Positions 7,979-15,417 of a stretch of 19,023 bases of DNA are shown in pieces. A model generated the notes under the pieces. The model did no database searches. It saw only the letters and a list, made by a program, of their open reading frames with translations, and was not told the origin of the DNA. The translations under genes and the position numbers were made by a program. Numbering within the stretch: position 1 is the stretch's first letter; every line of letters begins with the position of its first letter. Source of the DNA: a bacterium (GTDB lineage Bacteria > Hydrogenedentota > Hydrogenedentia > Hydrogenedentiales > SLHB01); contig JAAEQP010000951.1 of the NCBI GenBank assembly GCA_024231375.1, forward strand, positions 1-19,023, in the 5' to 3' direction.

Positions 7979-10222
7979 GTGGACACTGCAGACCACTTCA
8001 AGCAACACCTTCAGGACGGGGAATCCCTGCTCCTTCACACGGACACCGACGTCACCCTGGACGGCAGTTTCGGCACCCGGTGGCTGGTGGTCACATCCGA
8101 CCGGCTGCTGACGTTCGCGGACGGCGGATCAAACGGCGATCCCGAGCACGCATTGTCACTCGCGGAGGTCAAGGAGGTGAAGCCGGTCCATCTCGTGGGC
8201 CAGATGGCGCTTGAGGTGGAGATGAACGGCGCACACGCCAGTCGCAAGGTGGAATTGCTGCGCTGCACCAATTCGCTTGCCGAGCGGTTCGCGAAGGTCG
8301 CCCAGGCCGTGAACGACGCCCGGAACCGCGAGCGCGCACCGGATTTTGGCGTGCTCGACGAGGAAGAGGACCGGAATTGCCACGAATGCGGGCGGCTTCT
8401 GCCCGAACGGGGCAGCTTCTGTCCGGCTTGCCTGAAGAAGCATCAGGTGCTCGCGCGGTTCTGGCGCTACATCAAACCTCACCTGGGCAAAGCCCTGCTC
8501 GTGAGCGTCACCATTCTCGTGGGCACCGCGGCCGGGCTAGTGCAACCGCTGCTGGTCGGCGTGCTGATCGATGACGTCCTTGAGGGTGCGGGAGAGCCCG
8601 GCTTCGATCCGCAGTCCGGGATGAAACTCCTTGGCCTCATCGTGGCGAGTCTCGTGGGATTGCGGTTGTTTGCCACGCTCGTCGAGATCGTGCGCGGACG
8701 CATGGCCGCCTGGCTGGGGTCGCGCATCATGCATGAGGTCCGGTTTGACCTGTACCAGGCCATCCAAGGGTTGACCCTGCGCCGGTACGACAGGACCCAA
8801 GTCGGCGCGCTCATGTCGCGGCTCACAGGCGACACCACCATGCTGAACGACGCCTTTATCTTCGTCGGGTTCATGGCACTGCCCAGCGCCCTGCAACTGG
8901 TGGGCATCTGCGCCATTCTCCTGGTGATCAACTGGAAATTGGGCATTCTCGTGCTGATTCCCGCGCCTGCGGTGGTCGCGATCACGTGGACGTTCTTCAA
9001 ACGTATCCGAGGCTACTATTTCCAGTGGTGGCAACGCCGGTCGAAGATGAGCGCCCTGGCCAACGACTGCATCACGGGCATGCGGGTGGTGAAGGCCTTC
9101 TCCCAGGAAGGCCAGGAGATCGACAAGTTCGAGAAGCGCAGTTTCGCGTTCAACGTGGCGTGGTACAACGCGGACGGCCTGTGGTGTACGGCCATGCCCA
9201 TCATCACCTTCGTCACCATGCTCGGAACCTTCTTTGTGTGGTATTTCGGCGGCCTGACCGTATTGCGCGACACGGGCGCACTCACCATCGGCGAATTGAT
9301 GGTGTTCATCTTCTATCTGGGCATGTTCTACGGTCCGCTCCAAATGCTGACCCGGTTGTCGGACTTCCTCAACCGGGCCTTCACGGCGGCGCAACGGCTG
9401 TTCGAGGTTATGGATACGGACCAGGAGATCTACGAGGACCCCGACGCGGTCGCCCTGGGTGACGCGCCCAAGGGCGCCTTCGAATTCCAGGGCGTGCATT
9501 TCGCCTATGTGCCGGACAAGCCGGTGCTCAAGGGCGTGGACGTGAAGCTCGCGCCGGGCGAGATGATCGGGCTCGTGGGGCGGTCCGGCGTGGGCAAGAC
9601 GACCCTTATCAACCTCATCTGCAGGTTCTACGATGTGGACGAGGGCGCCATCCTCCTGGACGGGACGGACCTTCGCAAGATTCGGTTGCGCGACCTGCGT
9701 CGTCACATCGGCATCGTGCCGCAGGAGTCGTACCTGTTTCACGGCACCATCTACGAGAACATCGCCTATGCCCGGCCGGACGTCACCCGCAAGGACGTGA
9801 TCGCCGCGGCCGTCGCGGCGAACGCCCACGGATTCATCCTGCGCCAGCCCGACGGGTACGACACGCGCGTCGGCGAACGGGGCGCGCAGTTGTCCGGTGG
9901 GGAACGGCAACGCATTGCCATCGCCCGTGCATTGCTTCACGATCCCAAGGTCCTCATCCTCGACGAGGCCACCTCGTCCGTGGACACGGAAACGGAAGAG
10001 CTGATTCAGGAGGCATTGAGGCGCTTGGTGAAAGGCCGCACCACCTTTGCCATCGCGCACCGGTTATCCACGCTGCGCAACGCGGACCGGTTGCTGGTGA
10101 TCGACGAAGGCAAGGTGGTGGAATTCGGCACACACGAAGAACTGCTGGCCCGGAAGGGCGTGTACCAGAATCTGGTCGAGATGCAATCGCGGCTTTCCGC
10201 GGCCACGGCCGTCGGCGGGTAA
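7979..10222 (+). CDS. ABC exporter with N-terminal PH-like and zinc-ribbon domains (DUF1854-partner type)
   Basis: A 747-aa half-transporter of the inner membrane, starting at GTG 7979 with AGAGGG 6 bases upstream. Residues 1-115 look like a bacterial PH-type domain (WLVVTSDRLLTF, then a strand ending in a helix). Cys134, Cys137, Cys148 and Cys151 (CHEC...CPAC) form a zinc ribbon. A six-helix exporter domain follows (about 160-460), then the ATPase: Walker A GRSGVGKT at 534-541, signature LSGGE at 638-642, Walker B with Asp662-Glu663, then the H-loop AHRLST. The site is therefore complete, and the protein should work as a homodimer. Ordinary exporters of this class are about 580-600 aa; the extra N-terminus is the oddity. 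The DUF1854 gene starts 50 bases downstream. In other bacteria this pair is annotated as cyanophycin-metabolism-associated. The transported substrate is unknown. Confidence 0.88.
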   Translation: MDTADHFKQHLQDGESLLLHTDTDVTLDGSFGTRWLVVTSDRLLTFADGGSNGDPEHALSLAEVKEVKPVHLVGQMALEVEMNGAHASRKVELLRCTNSLAERFAKVAQAVNDARNRERAPDFGVLDEEEDRNCHECGRLLPERGSFCPACLKKHQVLARFWRYIKPHLGKALLVSVTILVGTAAGLVQPLLVGVLIDDVLEGAGEPGFDPQSGMKLLGLIVASLVGLRLFATLVEIVRGRMAAWLGSRIMHEVRFDLYQAIQGLTLRRYDRTQVGALMSRLTGDTTMLNDAFIFVGFMALPSALQLVGICAILLVINWKLGILVLIPAPAVVAITWTFFKRIRGYYFQWWQRRSKMSALANDCITGMRVVKAFSQEGQEIDKFEKRSFAFNVAWYNADGLWCTAMPIITFVTMLGTFFVWYFGGLTVLRDTGALTIGELMVFIFYLGMFYGPLQMLTRLSDFLNRAFTAAQRLFEVMDTDQEIYEDPDAVALGDAPKGAFEFQGVHFAYVPDKPVLKGVDVKLAPGEMIGLVGRSGVGKTTLINLICRFYDVDEGAILLDGTDLRKIRLRDLRRHIGIVPQESYLFHGTIYENIAYARPDVTRKDVIAAAVAANAHGFILRQPDGYDTRVGERGAQLSGGERQRIAIARALLHDPKVLILDEATSSVDTETEELIQEALRRLVKGRTTFAIAHRLSTLRNADRLLVIDEGKVVEFGTHEELLARKGVYQNLVEMQSRLSAATAVGG

Positions 10223-10271
10223 TGGCAGGGAGATGACGTGCCTGTCAGTGACGGGCGTTGGGAGATGACGG

Positions 10272-10811
10272 ATGACGATGATGGAAGGGTCGGCGGAACT
10301 CCGGCTCGACTTGGCCCGGGAACCGCACTTCGACTACCTCGACCCGGAGTCTCTTCGGCTGTACCGGGACGAATCGGGCCGCCTCCGTCTCGTCATCGAG
10401 GCAAACCGGTCGTATCTGGACGTGAAGGTTGTGCGCGCGTTCCCCTTTTCGCAGCCGGACCAGTTCATCTCCTTCCTGGACGACCGGGACAAGGCCATCG
10501 GACTGCTCGAACGTCTGGATGCGCTTGACGCGGACTCGCGGGACACGGCGACCGCCGAGTTGCGCCGCCGCTATTTCATCCCCACGATTCGCCAGGTCCT
10601 CAGTCTGCGCGAGCAGTATGGCGTCATCTATGTCGAGGTGGACACGGACTACGGCCGACGTGAGTTTGTCGCGAAAGGATTGCGCGACGCCATTGTCGAC
10701 CTGGGCGGCGGAGAACTGCTCATCTGCGACGTCGACGGCAACCGGTACCGGGTCACCGACTGGCGGAAGCTGAATACCGCGTCACGCCGGTTCCTTGAAC
10801 GGGTCGTGTAG
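10272..10811 (+). CDS. DUF1854 family protein
   Basis: A 179-aa cytoplasmic protein with no signal peptide or membrane helix. The ATG at 10272 has GGGAG (10260-10264) 7 bases upstream; ATG codons at 10278 and 10281 in the same frame are possible alternatives. Features typical of DUF1854: an N-terminal strand pair (LRLYRDESGRLRLVIE), VRAFPFSQP near residue 55, ELRRRYFIPTIRQVLSLRE, VEVDTDYGRREF, and a tail with LLICDVDGNRYRV then SRRFLERVV. Function is unknown; the gene is usually found beside an ABC exporter like the one just upstream, so a regulatory or accessory role in that transport is the best guess. The two genes are co-oriented with a 49-base gap and are probably co-transcribed. Confidence 0.85.
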   Translation: MTMMEGSAELRLDLAREPHFDYLDPESLRLYRDESGRLRLVIEANRSYLDVKVVRAFPFSQPDQFISFLDDRDKAIGLLERLDALDADSRDTATAELRRRYFIPTIRQVLSLREQYGVIYVEVDTDYGRREFVAKGLRDAIVDLGGGELLICDVDGNRYRVTDWRKLNTASRRFLERVV

Positions 10812-10819
10812 CAGGCTCC

Positions 10820-10847
10820 TTCCAATCAGGGCCTCGTCAGGTATAAT
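10820..10847 (+). promoter_or_regulatory. Candidate sigma70-type promoter
   Basis: A perfect TATAAT lies at 10842-10847. The best upstream partner is TTCCAA (10820-10825), a poor match to TTGACA at 16-base spacing. It is 42 bases before the ATG at 10889, in the only gap between the DUF1854 gene and the acyltransferase-like gene, so it probably drives the pair 10889-12764. The -10 box is seen; the role is inferred. Confidence 0.5.
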
Positions 10848-10888
10848 GCCTTCGCGCACGAACGGGGTCCACTCGGGGGCTAAGCATC

Positions 10889-11962
10889 ATGAACGAGCCG
10901 CTAACGGAGCCACTCCGTGAACGACACGATTGGTTCGACCAGGCGCGTGGCCTTGTCGTGCTGTTGTTGATCGTCTCGATGATCACCAGCGCGGAAGAAG
11001 GCAACGTGCTGACCGGCGATCCTGTCCTGGGTCCGACGTTCCTTAGCCATGGTGATGGCTATTTCCCGGGCTCGCCACCCATCATCACGTTGATTGACGT
11101 GGGACAACAGATCTTCATGTTCATCATGGGGCTTGCAGCGTGTTGGGCATTCACGTCGCGGTTGCGCAAACGCGGCCCCCTCTCCGCTTGGCTCTACGCA
11201 TTGCGGCGCTTTCTGCTCTTGTATGCGTGCGGCATCGTTGACGGGGTGGTCCTTCCACTCACCAGTGGCAAGAGCATCGCCTGGGGGGTGCTCTTGTACC
11301 AGGGCACCTTCGCCAAACTCGCCCTCGGCGCACTGGCCGCCTACACGGCCGTGTACTTCATACGGAATGCGGACCGGCGGATCGCGTTACCGGTGATTAT
11401 CATGGCTGTTCACGCAGTGCTCTATGCCATGCCGTGGTACGACCATCATGGATGGGAAGACAACGTCCTTGAATTGCGCTCGTTTCCCTTCGGCGCGGTG
11501 AACCTCGCGGCCGTCGCCATCGCCGGCACATGCTTTGCCGACTGGATGCGCCGCGACCCGACAGATCCGCTCGTGGGGCTTCGTCAGAAGGTCGTTCCAT
11601 GGACGGCGGCCGCGTTCGTCGCGTGCTACGCCATCGACTGGGTGCAACCGGCGATCCATCACGACACGACCACGTCGCTGGCGCTGCTGGCCATCGCGCT
11701 GTCGGGCATCATGATCCTGGGCTTCTACGCCGCCGGTAGAGCCGGGTTGCGGTTGCCACTGCTCAGTTCCCTGGGCAAGAATCTGCTGCTCATGTTTGCT
11801 CTGTCGGCGGTGATAGCCGAGACCTATCTCACGCTGTTTCCGAAGGAGTTCCTGGTGCGCGCCCCCTACGTAGCGGCGCTTCTCGTCGGTGTGGCGCCCA
11901 TCGCGGTACTCGGCGCCATCGCGACCTTCTTGGATCGGCGCAACATCTTGCTGAAGGTGTAA
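10889..11962 (+). CDS. Polytopic acyltransferase-like membrane protein (HGSNAT/DUF5009-like)
   Basis: A 357-aa inner-membrane protein with about ten predicted helices. It opens with a short cytoplasmic tail and the motif WFDQARGLVVLLLIVSM, which resembles the lDalRGlav start of the heparan-alpha-glucosaminide N-acetyltransferase-like and acyltransferase-3 groups; these move acetyl or acyl groups across the membrane onto sugars. Further hydrophobic segments include IITLIDVGQQIFMFIMG, FAKLALGALAAYTAVYF and SSLGKNLLLMFALSAV; the SLGKNLLL segment also occurs near the end of such proteins. No catalytic residue can be assigned with confidence. The ATG at 10889 has only a weak CGGGGG about 9 bases upstream. 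The next gene begins 1 base after the stop codon, so the two are surely co-transcribed. A sugar-modifying role would fit the glycan genes nearby, but this is inference. Confidence 0.6.
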   Translation: MNEPLTEPLRERHDWFDQARGLVVLLLIVSMITSAEEGNVLTGDPVLGPTFLSHGDGYFPGSPPIITLIDVGQQIFMFIMGLAACWAFTSRLRKRGPLSAWLYALRRFLLLYACGIVDGVVLPLTSGKSIAWGVLLYQGTFAKLALGALAAYTAVYFIRNADRRIALPVIIMAVHAVLYAMPWYDHHGWEDNVLELRSFPFGAVNLAAVAIAGTCFADWMRRDPTDPLVGLRQKVVPWTAAAFVACYAIDWVQPAIHHDTTTSLALLAIALSGIMILGFYAAGRAGLRLPLLSSLGKNLLLMFALSAVIAETYLTLFPKEFLVRAPYVAALLVGVAPIAVLGAIATFLDRRNILLKV

Positions 11963-11963
11963 C

Positions 11964-12764
11964 ATGTCCAAACAGATGACAGAAGATTCAAACGCGCGCG
12001 CCCCGGTCGGCAACGGGAGGCACTCCGTCGCTCGATGGGTGTGCGCGGGTCTGTGCGTCGTGGCGTTCCTGGTTTCGTTCCGGTACGCTCTCGATCAGCG
12101 GCGTTCGGCCGACATCCGTATGGACGGCGGAAACCGTGTCAGGGGCCTGGCGCGGTCCTGTTGGCTGCATGCAAGTACCCACGACGGCGCGTATCCCGCA
12201 CTGGCCTCCCCGGACCAGATGTTCTCGATAGGCCCGGCTCAGATTCGCCCGCCTCTGGTAGTGGGAGGCAAGCTCAAACGTCCCCTCGAAGACCCGTACG
12301 CGGCCATCCTTGTCCGGCCCCATGACGCCTACAGAGCGTACGCCCTCGAGTCCCTGGCCGAGGACCCGCGGTACTTCTACCTGGGATACGCCGTGACCTC
12401 TGAAACGGAGGGGCTGGCCCTGCTCGGAGCGGTCCGGGAACGCGTCGCCCGCGGGCTGCCCCTCACCGAAGACATCCCTGCCCCGGCGGGTCAGGGCACG
12501 TGGAAGGGCGATACGTTCCTACGCCTGTGTACGGCCGAGGCCATACCCCCAGGCAGCGCGATCCAGGACGAAGGCATGTGGGAGAGGGTGGCAACCGTCA
12601 TCCCGCTCATTGTCGAGGATCCGGGCAACTATGACAAGCCCGGCGGCTGGGTGGTGTATCTCGACCGGCAATCAATGTTCGTTCCGTTCCCCGGACCGTT
12701 TCCCATGACGGAGGAGTTCATCAGCCAATTGAGAGACGCGCGAACGCGAGACGCCGGAATGTGA
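11964..12764 (+). CDS. Membrane-anchored protein with DUF1559/pseudopilin-like tail
   Basis: A 266-aa protein whose start ATG is 1 base after the preceding stop. Residues 1-22 are polar, and a single hydrophobic helix follows (about 23-41, WVCAGLCVVAFLVSFRYAL). After it come RGLARSCWLHASTHDGAYP and, near the end, WVVYLDRQSMFVPFPGPFPMTEEFI. These two stretches match the start (LK.I...YH.....YP) and the end (YLDGHVEF...PFPMTEEFI) of the DUF1559-type pseudopilins abundant in planctomycete-like bacteria. The usual prepilin cleavage motif (G/A-FTLxE) before the helix is missing: the segment reads GRHSVARWVC. So this is probably a signal-anchor protein derived from a pseudopilin, not an assembled pilin. 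It was likely recruited to work with the acyltransferase-like protein it is coupled to; no function is assigned. Confidence 0.65.
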   Translation: MSKQMTEDSNARAPVGNGRHSVARWVCAGLCVVAFLVSFRYALDQRRSADIRMDGGNRVRGLARSCWLHASTHDGAYPALASPDQMFSIGPAQIRPPLVVGGKLKRPLEDPYAAILVRPHDAYRAYALESLAEDPRYFYLGYAVTSETEGLALLGAVRERVARGLPLTEDIPAPAGQGTWKGDTFLRLCTAEAIPPGSAIQDEGMWERVATVIPLIVEDPGNYDKPGGWVVYLDRQSMFVPFPGPFPMTEEFISQLRDARTRDAGM

Positions 12765-12890
12765 CCTCCTTGGCTCAACGCCCCTGGTTCGTTTGACGCC
12801 GTGAGTGAAAGTGTTCCATCATACGGCTGGTTGCAACGGCGAACGAGGGGCAGGAGGCAGACACTGCTGCCCCGGGGAGCATGCAGGCAC

Positions 12891-14720
12891 ATGGCTGATA
12901 CACCGCCCCCTGATCTTCAACCCGAGCTTTCGGTCGACATCGACTCCATTGCCAGGATACGTTCACGGACTCTGAGCGGAATCCTCTGGGTCATGTTGCC
13001 ATTGGCGGGAGCTGCAACTGTGGCGGCCTGCGTCGAAGCCGTAACCTCCGCAAGCTATAGCCTGGTGGCCATCTACGTTCCGCTGTACGTGCTCGTTGTT
13101 GTGGCGTTTTCGTGGCCTCGCCTCTTCTACCCTCTGCGCGCCTCTGCCCTGTTGCTCGCGCTCTGCATCGTCGGTATGTCCGAGTTCTGGACCTTCGGGC
13201 TGAGCAGCATGGGGTACACGTTCTTCCTCGCCTTTGTGACCTTTTCAACGGCGCTGCTTGGATTCCGAGCGGGGGTCGTCGCTCTGATCCTGAGCCTGGT
13301 GTTCATCTTGACTATGGGAGCGTTGTACTCAACGGGCGCCATACCCGCCGTCATGCCGGTTCAATCACCGTCGGCTCACGCGCGCAACTGGATCACACCG
13401 ACGGCGGGCTTCACAATGCTTTCCGCAGGCGCCATCTCCTTCCTCCATATGCTCCTCCAAGGACTGGAGCAGAGCGCTCGGACATCTCAGAAATACCTGA
13501 AGAATCTCACGCGCGAGATGGCCGAGAGAGACCGGGCGGAGCAAGAGCGATCCCGCCTGGAGGACCAGTTGTTCCACTCCCAGAAGATGGAGGCCATTGG
13601 GAAACTCGCGGGTGGTATTGCACACGATTTCAACAATATCCTGAGCGCCATGCTGGGATACACCGAGCTGGCGTTGCCCGAAACACCTGAGGGCAGCGAC
13701 GCGCGCCGCAGCCTTGGTGAGGTCCTGCAGGCGGGCGGCAGGGCCAAGGATCTGGTGCATCAGATTCTCACCTTCAGCCGGCAAACCCGCCACGAACCGC
13801 GCCCGGTGCGCCTTCAGCAGCTTGTACGGGAAGTGATGGGACTGCTTCGCAGTTCGCTTCCGGCGACCGTCGAGTTTTGCCAGCTCGTCCGTGACGATAC
13901 CCGTTTGGTACTGGCAGACCCGACGCAGTTACACCAAGTGCTCGTGAATCTCTGCACGAACGCAGCCCACGCCATGAGAGAAAAGGGCGGCACCTTGACC
14001 GTCGAGCTTGAGCCGTATACGGCTTCACTTGAGGAAGCCGAAGCCGCGGCGGATTTGAGGCCGGGGTCCTACTGCATGCTGGCAGTCTCGGATACCGGTG
14101 AAGGGATGGACGCACAGACGCTCGACCGCATCTTCGACCCTTTCTTCACAACCAAGGAGAAAGGCGAGGGCACCGGTTTGGGTTTGGCCACGGTGCACGG
14201 CATCGTGAAAAGCCACGATGGCGTCATCACAGTGGACAGTCGTGTGGGTCATGGGACGACGTTTCGCGTGTACCTGCCCGTCGCCGAAACGCAAGGGGCG
14301 GAAGCCTTGGAGACGCGCCGTAACGTACCGCGTGGCAACGGCGAGCATGTGATGCTTGTCGAGGACGAACTCAGCGTCCTCGAAGTGGGTGCGCGTCTGC
14401 TGGAGGCACAAGGATACCGGGTCTCAAGCTACCGTTCGCCGGTGGAGGCCCTTGATGCCTTCCGCGCGGATCCCCACGCATTCGACGTTGTGGTCACCGA
14501 CAGAACCATGCCGGTGATGACGGGCATTCACCTAGCCCGCGAGCTTCGAGCTCTTGGAACAAATGTGCCCGTCATTCTCGTCAGTGGTATGTACACGCCT
14601 TCGTCTGCTCAGGAAGCCCAATCCGCGGGGATCGACTACCTGCTCTCCAAGCCTGTCGATCCGGCCGAGATGGGTGACGCCCTGCGACGCGTCCTGTCGT
14701 CAAGGGGAAGTTCTGACTGA
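12891..14720 (+). CDS. Membrane hybrid histidine kinase with C-terminal receiver domain
   Basis: A 609-aa sensor kinase. The ATG at 12891 is preferred: GGGGAG lies 11 bases upstream, whereas the in-frame GTG at 12801 has no Shine-Dalgarno and would add an Arg-rich, domain-less tail of 30 residues. Residues about 30-190 hold five or six membrane helices without a large periplasmic loop. A coiled-coil linker (about 195-235, MAERDRAEQERSRLEDQ) leads to the HisKA box with the phospho-acceptor His245 (GGIAHDFNN). The ATPase domain has LVNLCTNAAHAM (N box), Asp401 in DTGEG, FDPFFTTK and GTGLGLA. The receiver domain (about 485-605) has VEDE near its start, phospho-acceptor Asp537 in TDRTMP, and KPV near the end. 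All catalytic residues are present. No separate output regulator is adjacent, so its target is unknown. Confidence 0.93.
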   Translation: MADTPPPDLQPELSVDIDSIARIRSRTLSGILWVMLPLAGAATVAACVEAVTSASYSLVAIYVPLYVLVVVAFSWPRLFYPLRASALLLALCIVGMSEFWTFGLSSMGYTFFLAFVTFSTALLGFRAGVVALILSLVFILTMGALYSTGAIPAVMPVQSPSAHARNWITPTAGFTMLSAGAISFLHMLLQGLEQSARTSQKYLKNLTREMAERDRAEQERSRLEDQLFHSQKMEAIGKLAGGIAHDFNNILSAMLGYTELALPETPEGSDARRSLGEVLQAGGRAKDLVHQILTFSRQTRHEPRPVRLQQLVREVMGLLRSSLPATVEFCQLVRDDTRLVLADPTQLHQVLVNLCTNAAHAMREKGGTLTVELEPYTASLEEAEAAADLRPGSYCMLAVSDTGEGMDAQTLDRIFDPFFTTKEKGEGTGLGLATVHGIVKSHDGVITVDSRVGHGTTFRVYLPVAETQGAEALETRRNVPRGNGEHVMLVEDELSVLEVGARLLEAQGYRVSSYRSPVEALDAFRADPHAFDVVVTDRTMPVMTGIHLARELRALGTNVPVILVSGMYTPSSAQEAQSAGIDYLLSKPVDPAEMGDALRRVLSSRGSSD

Positions 14721-14724
14721 GAAC

Positions 14725-15108
14725 CTACAGGATGACGCGGACCGTGTCGGAGCCGCTGAATGGCATCCCGTCCTCGGTCAGGCCCGTCAACGTCAGCGTC
14801 TCCTTCGGCGCGGAAACGATGGCCTTCACGGCGTCTTCGCTGAACTTGCCCACGAGGCAGCCTCGCGCGTCGGCCTTGGTGTAGAGGGCCGGGATACCGT
14901 TGAGTTCGACGCTGCCGCGGTCGACAATGGCCAGCGGAATGTCGGTGTGAACGGTGACTTCGCCGCCTTGGTCGGACCTCAGCAGAAACGTCTGTGGCGA
15001 GACGGCCACGCCGAGGGGGTCGTCGCTCCGGTTCCCGCAGAAGGCTTGCTCTGCGACGAATCCCACGCCGATACCGATCACACACAGGGCCACTAGCAGC
15101 TTTCTCAT
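14725..15108 (-). CDS. Small secreted beta-rich protein, unrecognised
   Basis: A 127-aa exported protein on the minus strand. The ATG at 15106-15108 is chosen because it begins a signal peptide (MRKLLVALCVIGIGVGFVAEQAFC, cleavage probably near residue 24-25) and GGGAGAA lies about 7 bases upstream; the longer in-frame opening has no signal. The mature part, about 100 residues, alternates strands (VAVSPQTFLLRSDQGGEVTVHT, LTLTGLTEDGMPFSGSDTVRV) and looks like a single immunoglobulin-like beta-sandwich domain. I recognise no named family; such domains are found in secreted proteins that measure or bind surfaces. A Cys near the signal end does not form a proper lipobox. The gene meets the histidine kinase tail to tail, only 4 bases apart, with no terminator between them. 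Confidence 0.65.
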   Translation of the reverse strand: MRKLLVALCVIGIGVGFVAEQAFCGNRSDDPLGVAVSPQTFLLRSDQGGEVTVHTDIPLAIVDRGSVELNGIPALYTKADARGCLVGKFSEDAVKAIVSAPKETLTLTGLTEDGMPFSGSDTVRVIL

Positions 15109-15133
15109 GGCAGGTTCTCCCGAGTTACGTTCC

Positions 15134-15159
15134 GGTTGCCTGGTCCAATCCCGGCAACC
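15134..15159. promoter_or_regulatory. Imperfect inverted repeat (candidate operator or leader hairpin)
   Basis: GGTTGCCTGG (15134-15143) and CCCGGCAACC (15150-15159) pair over 10 bases with one mismatch around a 6-base loop. It lies 26 bases upstream of the minus-strand ATG at 15108. The position suits an operator over that gene's promoter or a hairpin in its leader. The repeat is visible; the role is guesswork. Confidence 0.4.
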
Positions 15160-15283
15160 TGGATCCCCAAACCCGTCTCGCAAGGCGACTTACGCGCACG
15201 GCCGCGTCGGCGAGCCGACACGCCCCCCACGCCACTCCTACATTACCCGTGGGCACGCGCACCGTTACGTAGGCTGGTGCCGG

Positions 15284-15314
15284 TTGGAACGTGTCGCCGG
15301 GCGGAGTATACAAT
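15284..15314 (+). promoter_or_regulatory. Candidate sigma70-type promoter for the ABC permease operon
   Basis: TTGGAA (15284-15289) is followed after 17 bases by TATACA (15307-15312), overlapping a TACAAT word (15309-15314). Each box matches four or five of six consensus bases. It would give a leader of roughly 95 bases before the ATG at 15418. Candidate only; GC-rich genomes of this kind often have degenerate promoters. Confidence 0.4.
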
Positions 15315-15417
15315 GGCGCTGGCTGGCATGTTCTTGGGTTTCAGGTTGTTGAGGAACTGAGGGGCTTGCCCGGCAGGCCATGGATCTTCACCGAAACCTC
15401 GGAATCGGATACGCATT

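Larger units (their letters stand above)
15109..15417. other. 309-base divergent intergenic region
   Basis: This gap separates a minus-strand secreted-protein gene from the plus-strand ABC system and must hold promoters for both. It contains the imperfect inverted repeat at 15134-15159 and a candidate plus-strand promoter at 15284-15314. A CG-rich middle stretch (about 15190-15240) shows nothing further, and no small gene with a ribosome binding site was seen on either strand. Confidence 0.5.

Noticed and set aside
8537..10060. A 507-codon open frame on the minus strand opposite the ABC exporter
   Set aside because: The plus strand has all ABC motifs in order; the antisense translation is low-complexity in His, Arg and Gln and has no ribosome binding site.
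10795..10847. TTGAAC at 10795 as -35 partner of TATAAT at 10842
   Set aside because: The spacing is about 41 bases, too far, so a weaker TTCCAA at 10820 was considered instead.
12801..12890. GTG at 12801 as the histidine kinase start
   Set aside because: No Shine-Dalgarno precedes it and the extra 30 residues are Arg-rich with no domain; ATG 12891 is better placed.
14554..15096. A 180-codon plus-strand frame crossing the end of the kinase and the secreted-protein gene
   Set aside because: It overlaps the kinase receiver domain in another frame and the antisense of a gene with a clear signal peptide; composition is shadow-like.
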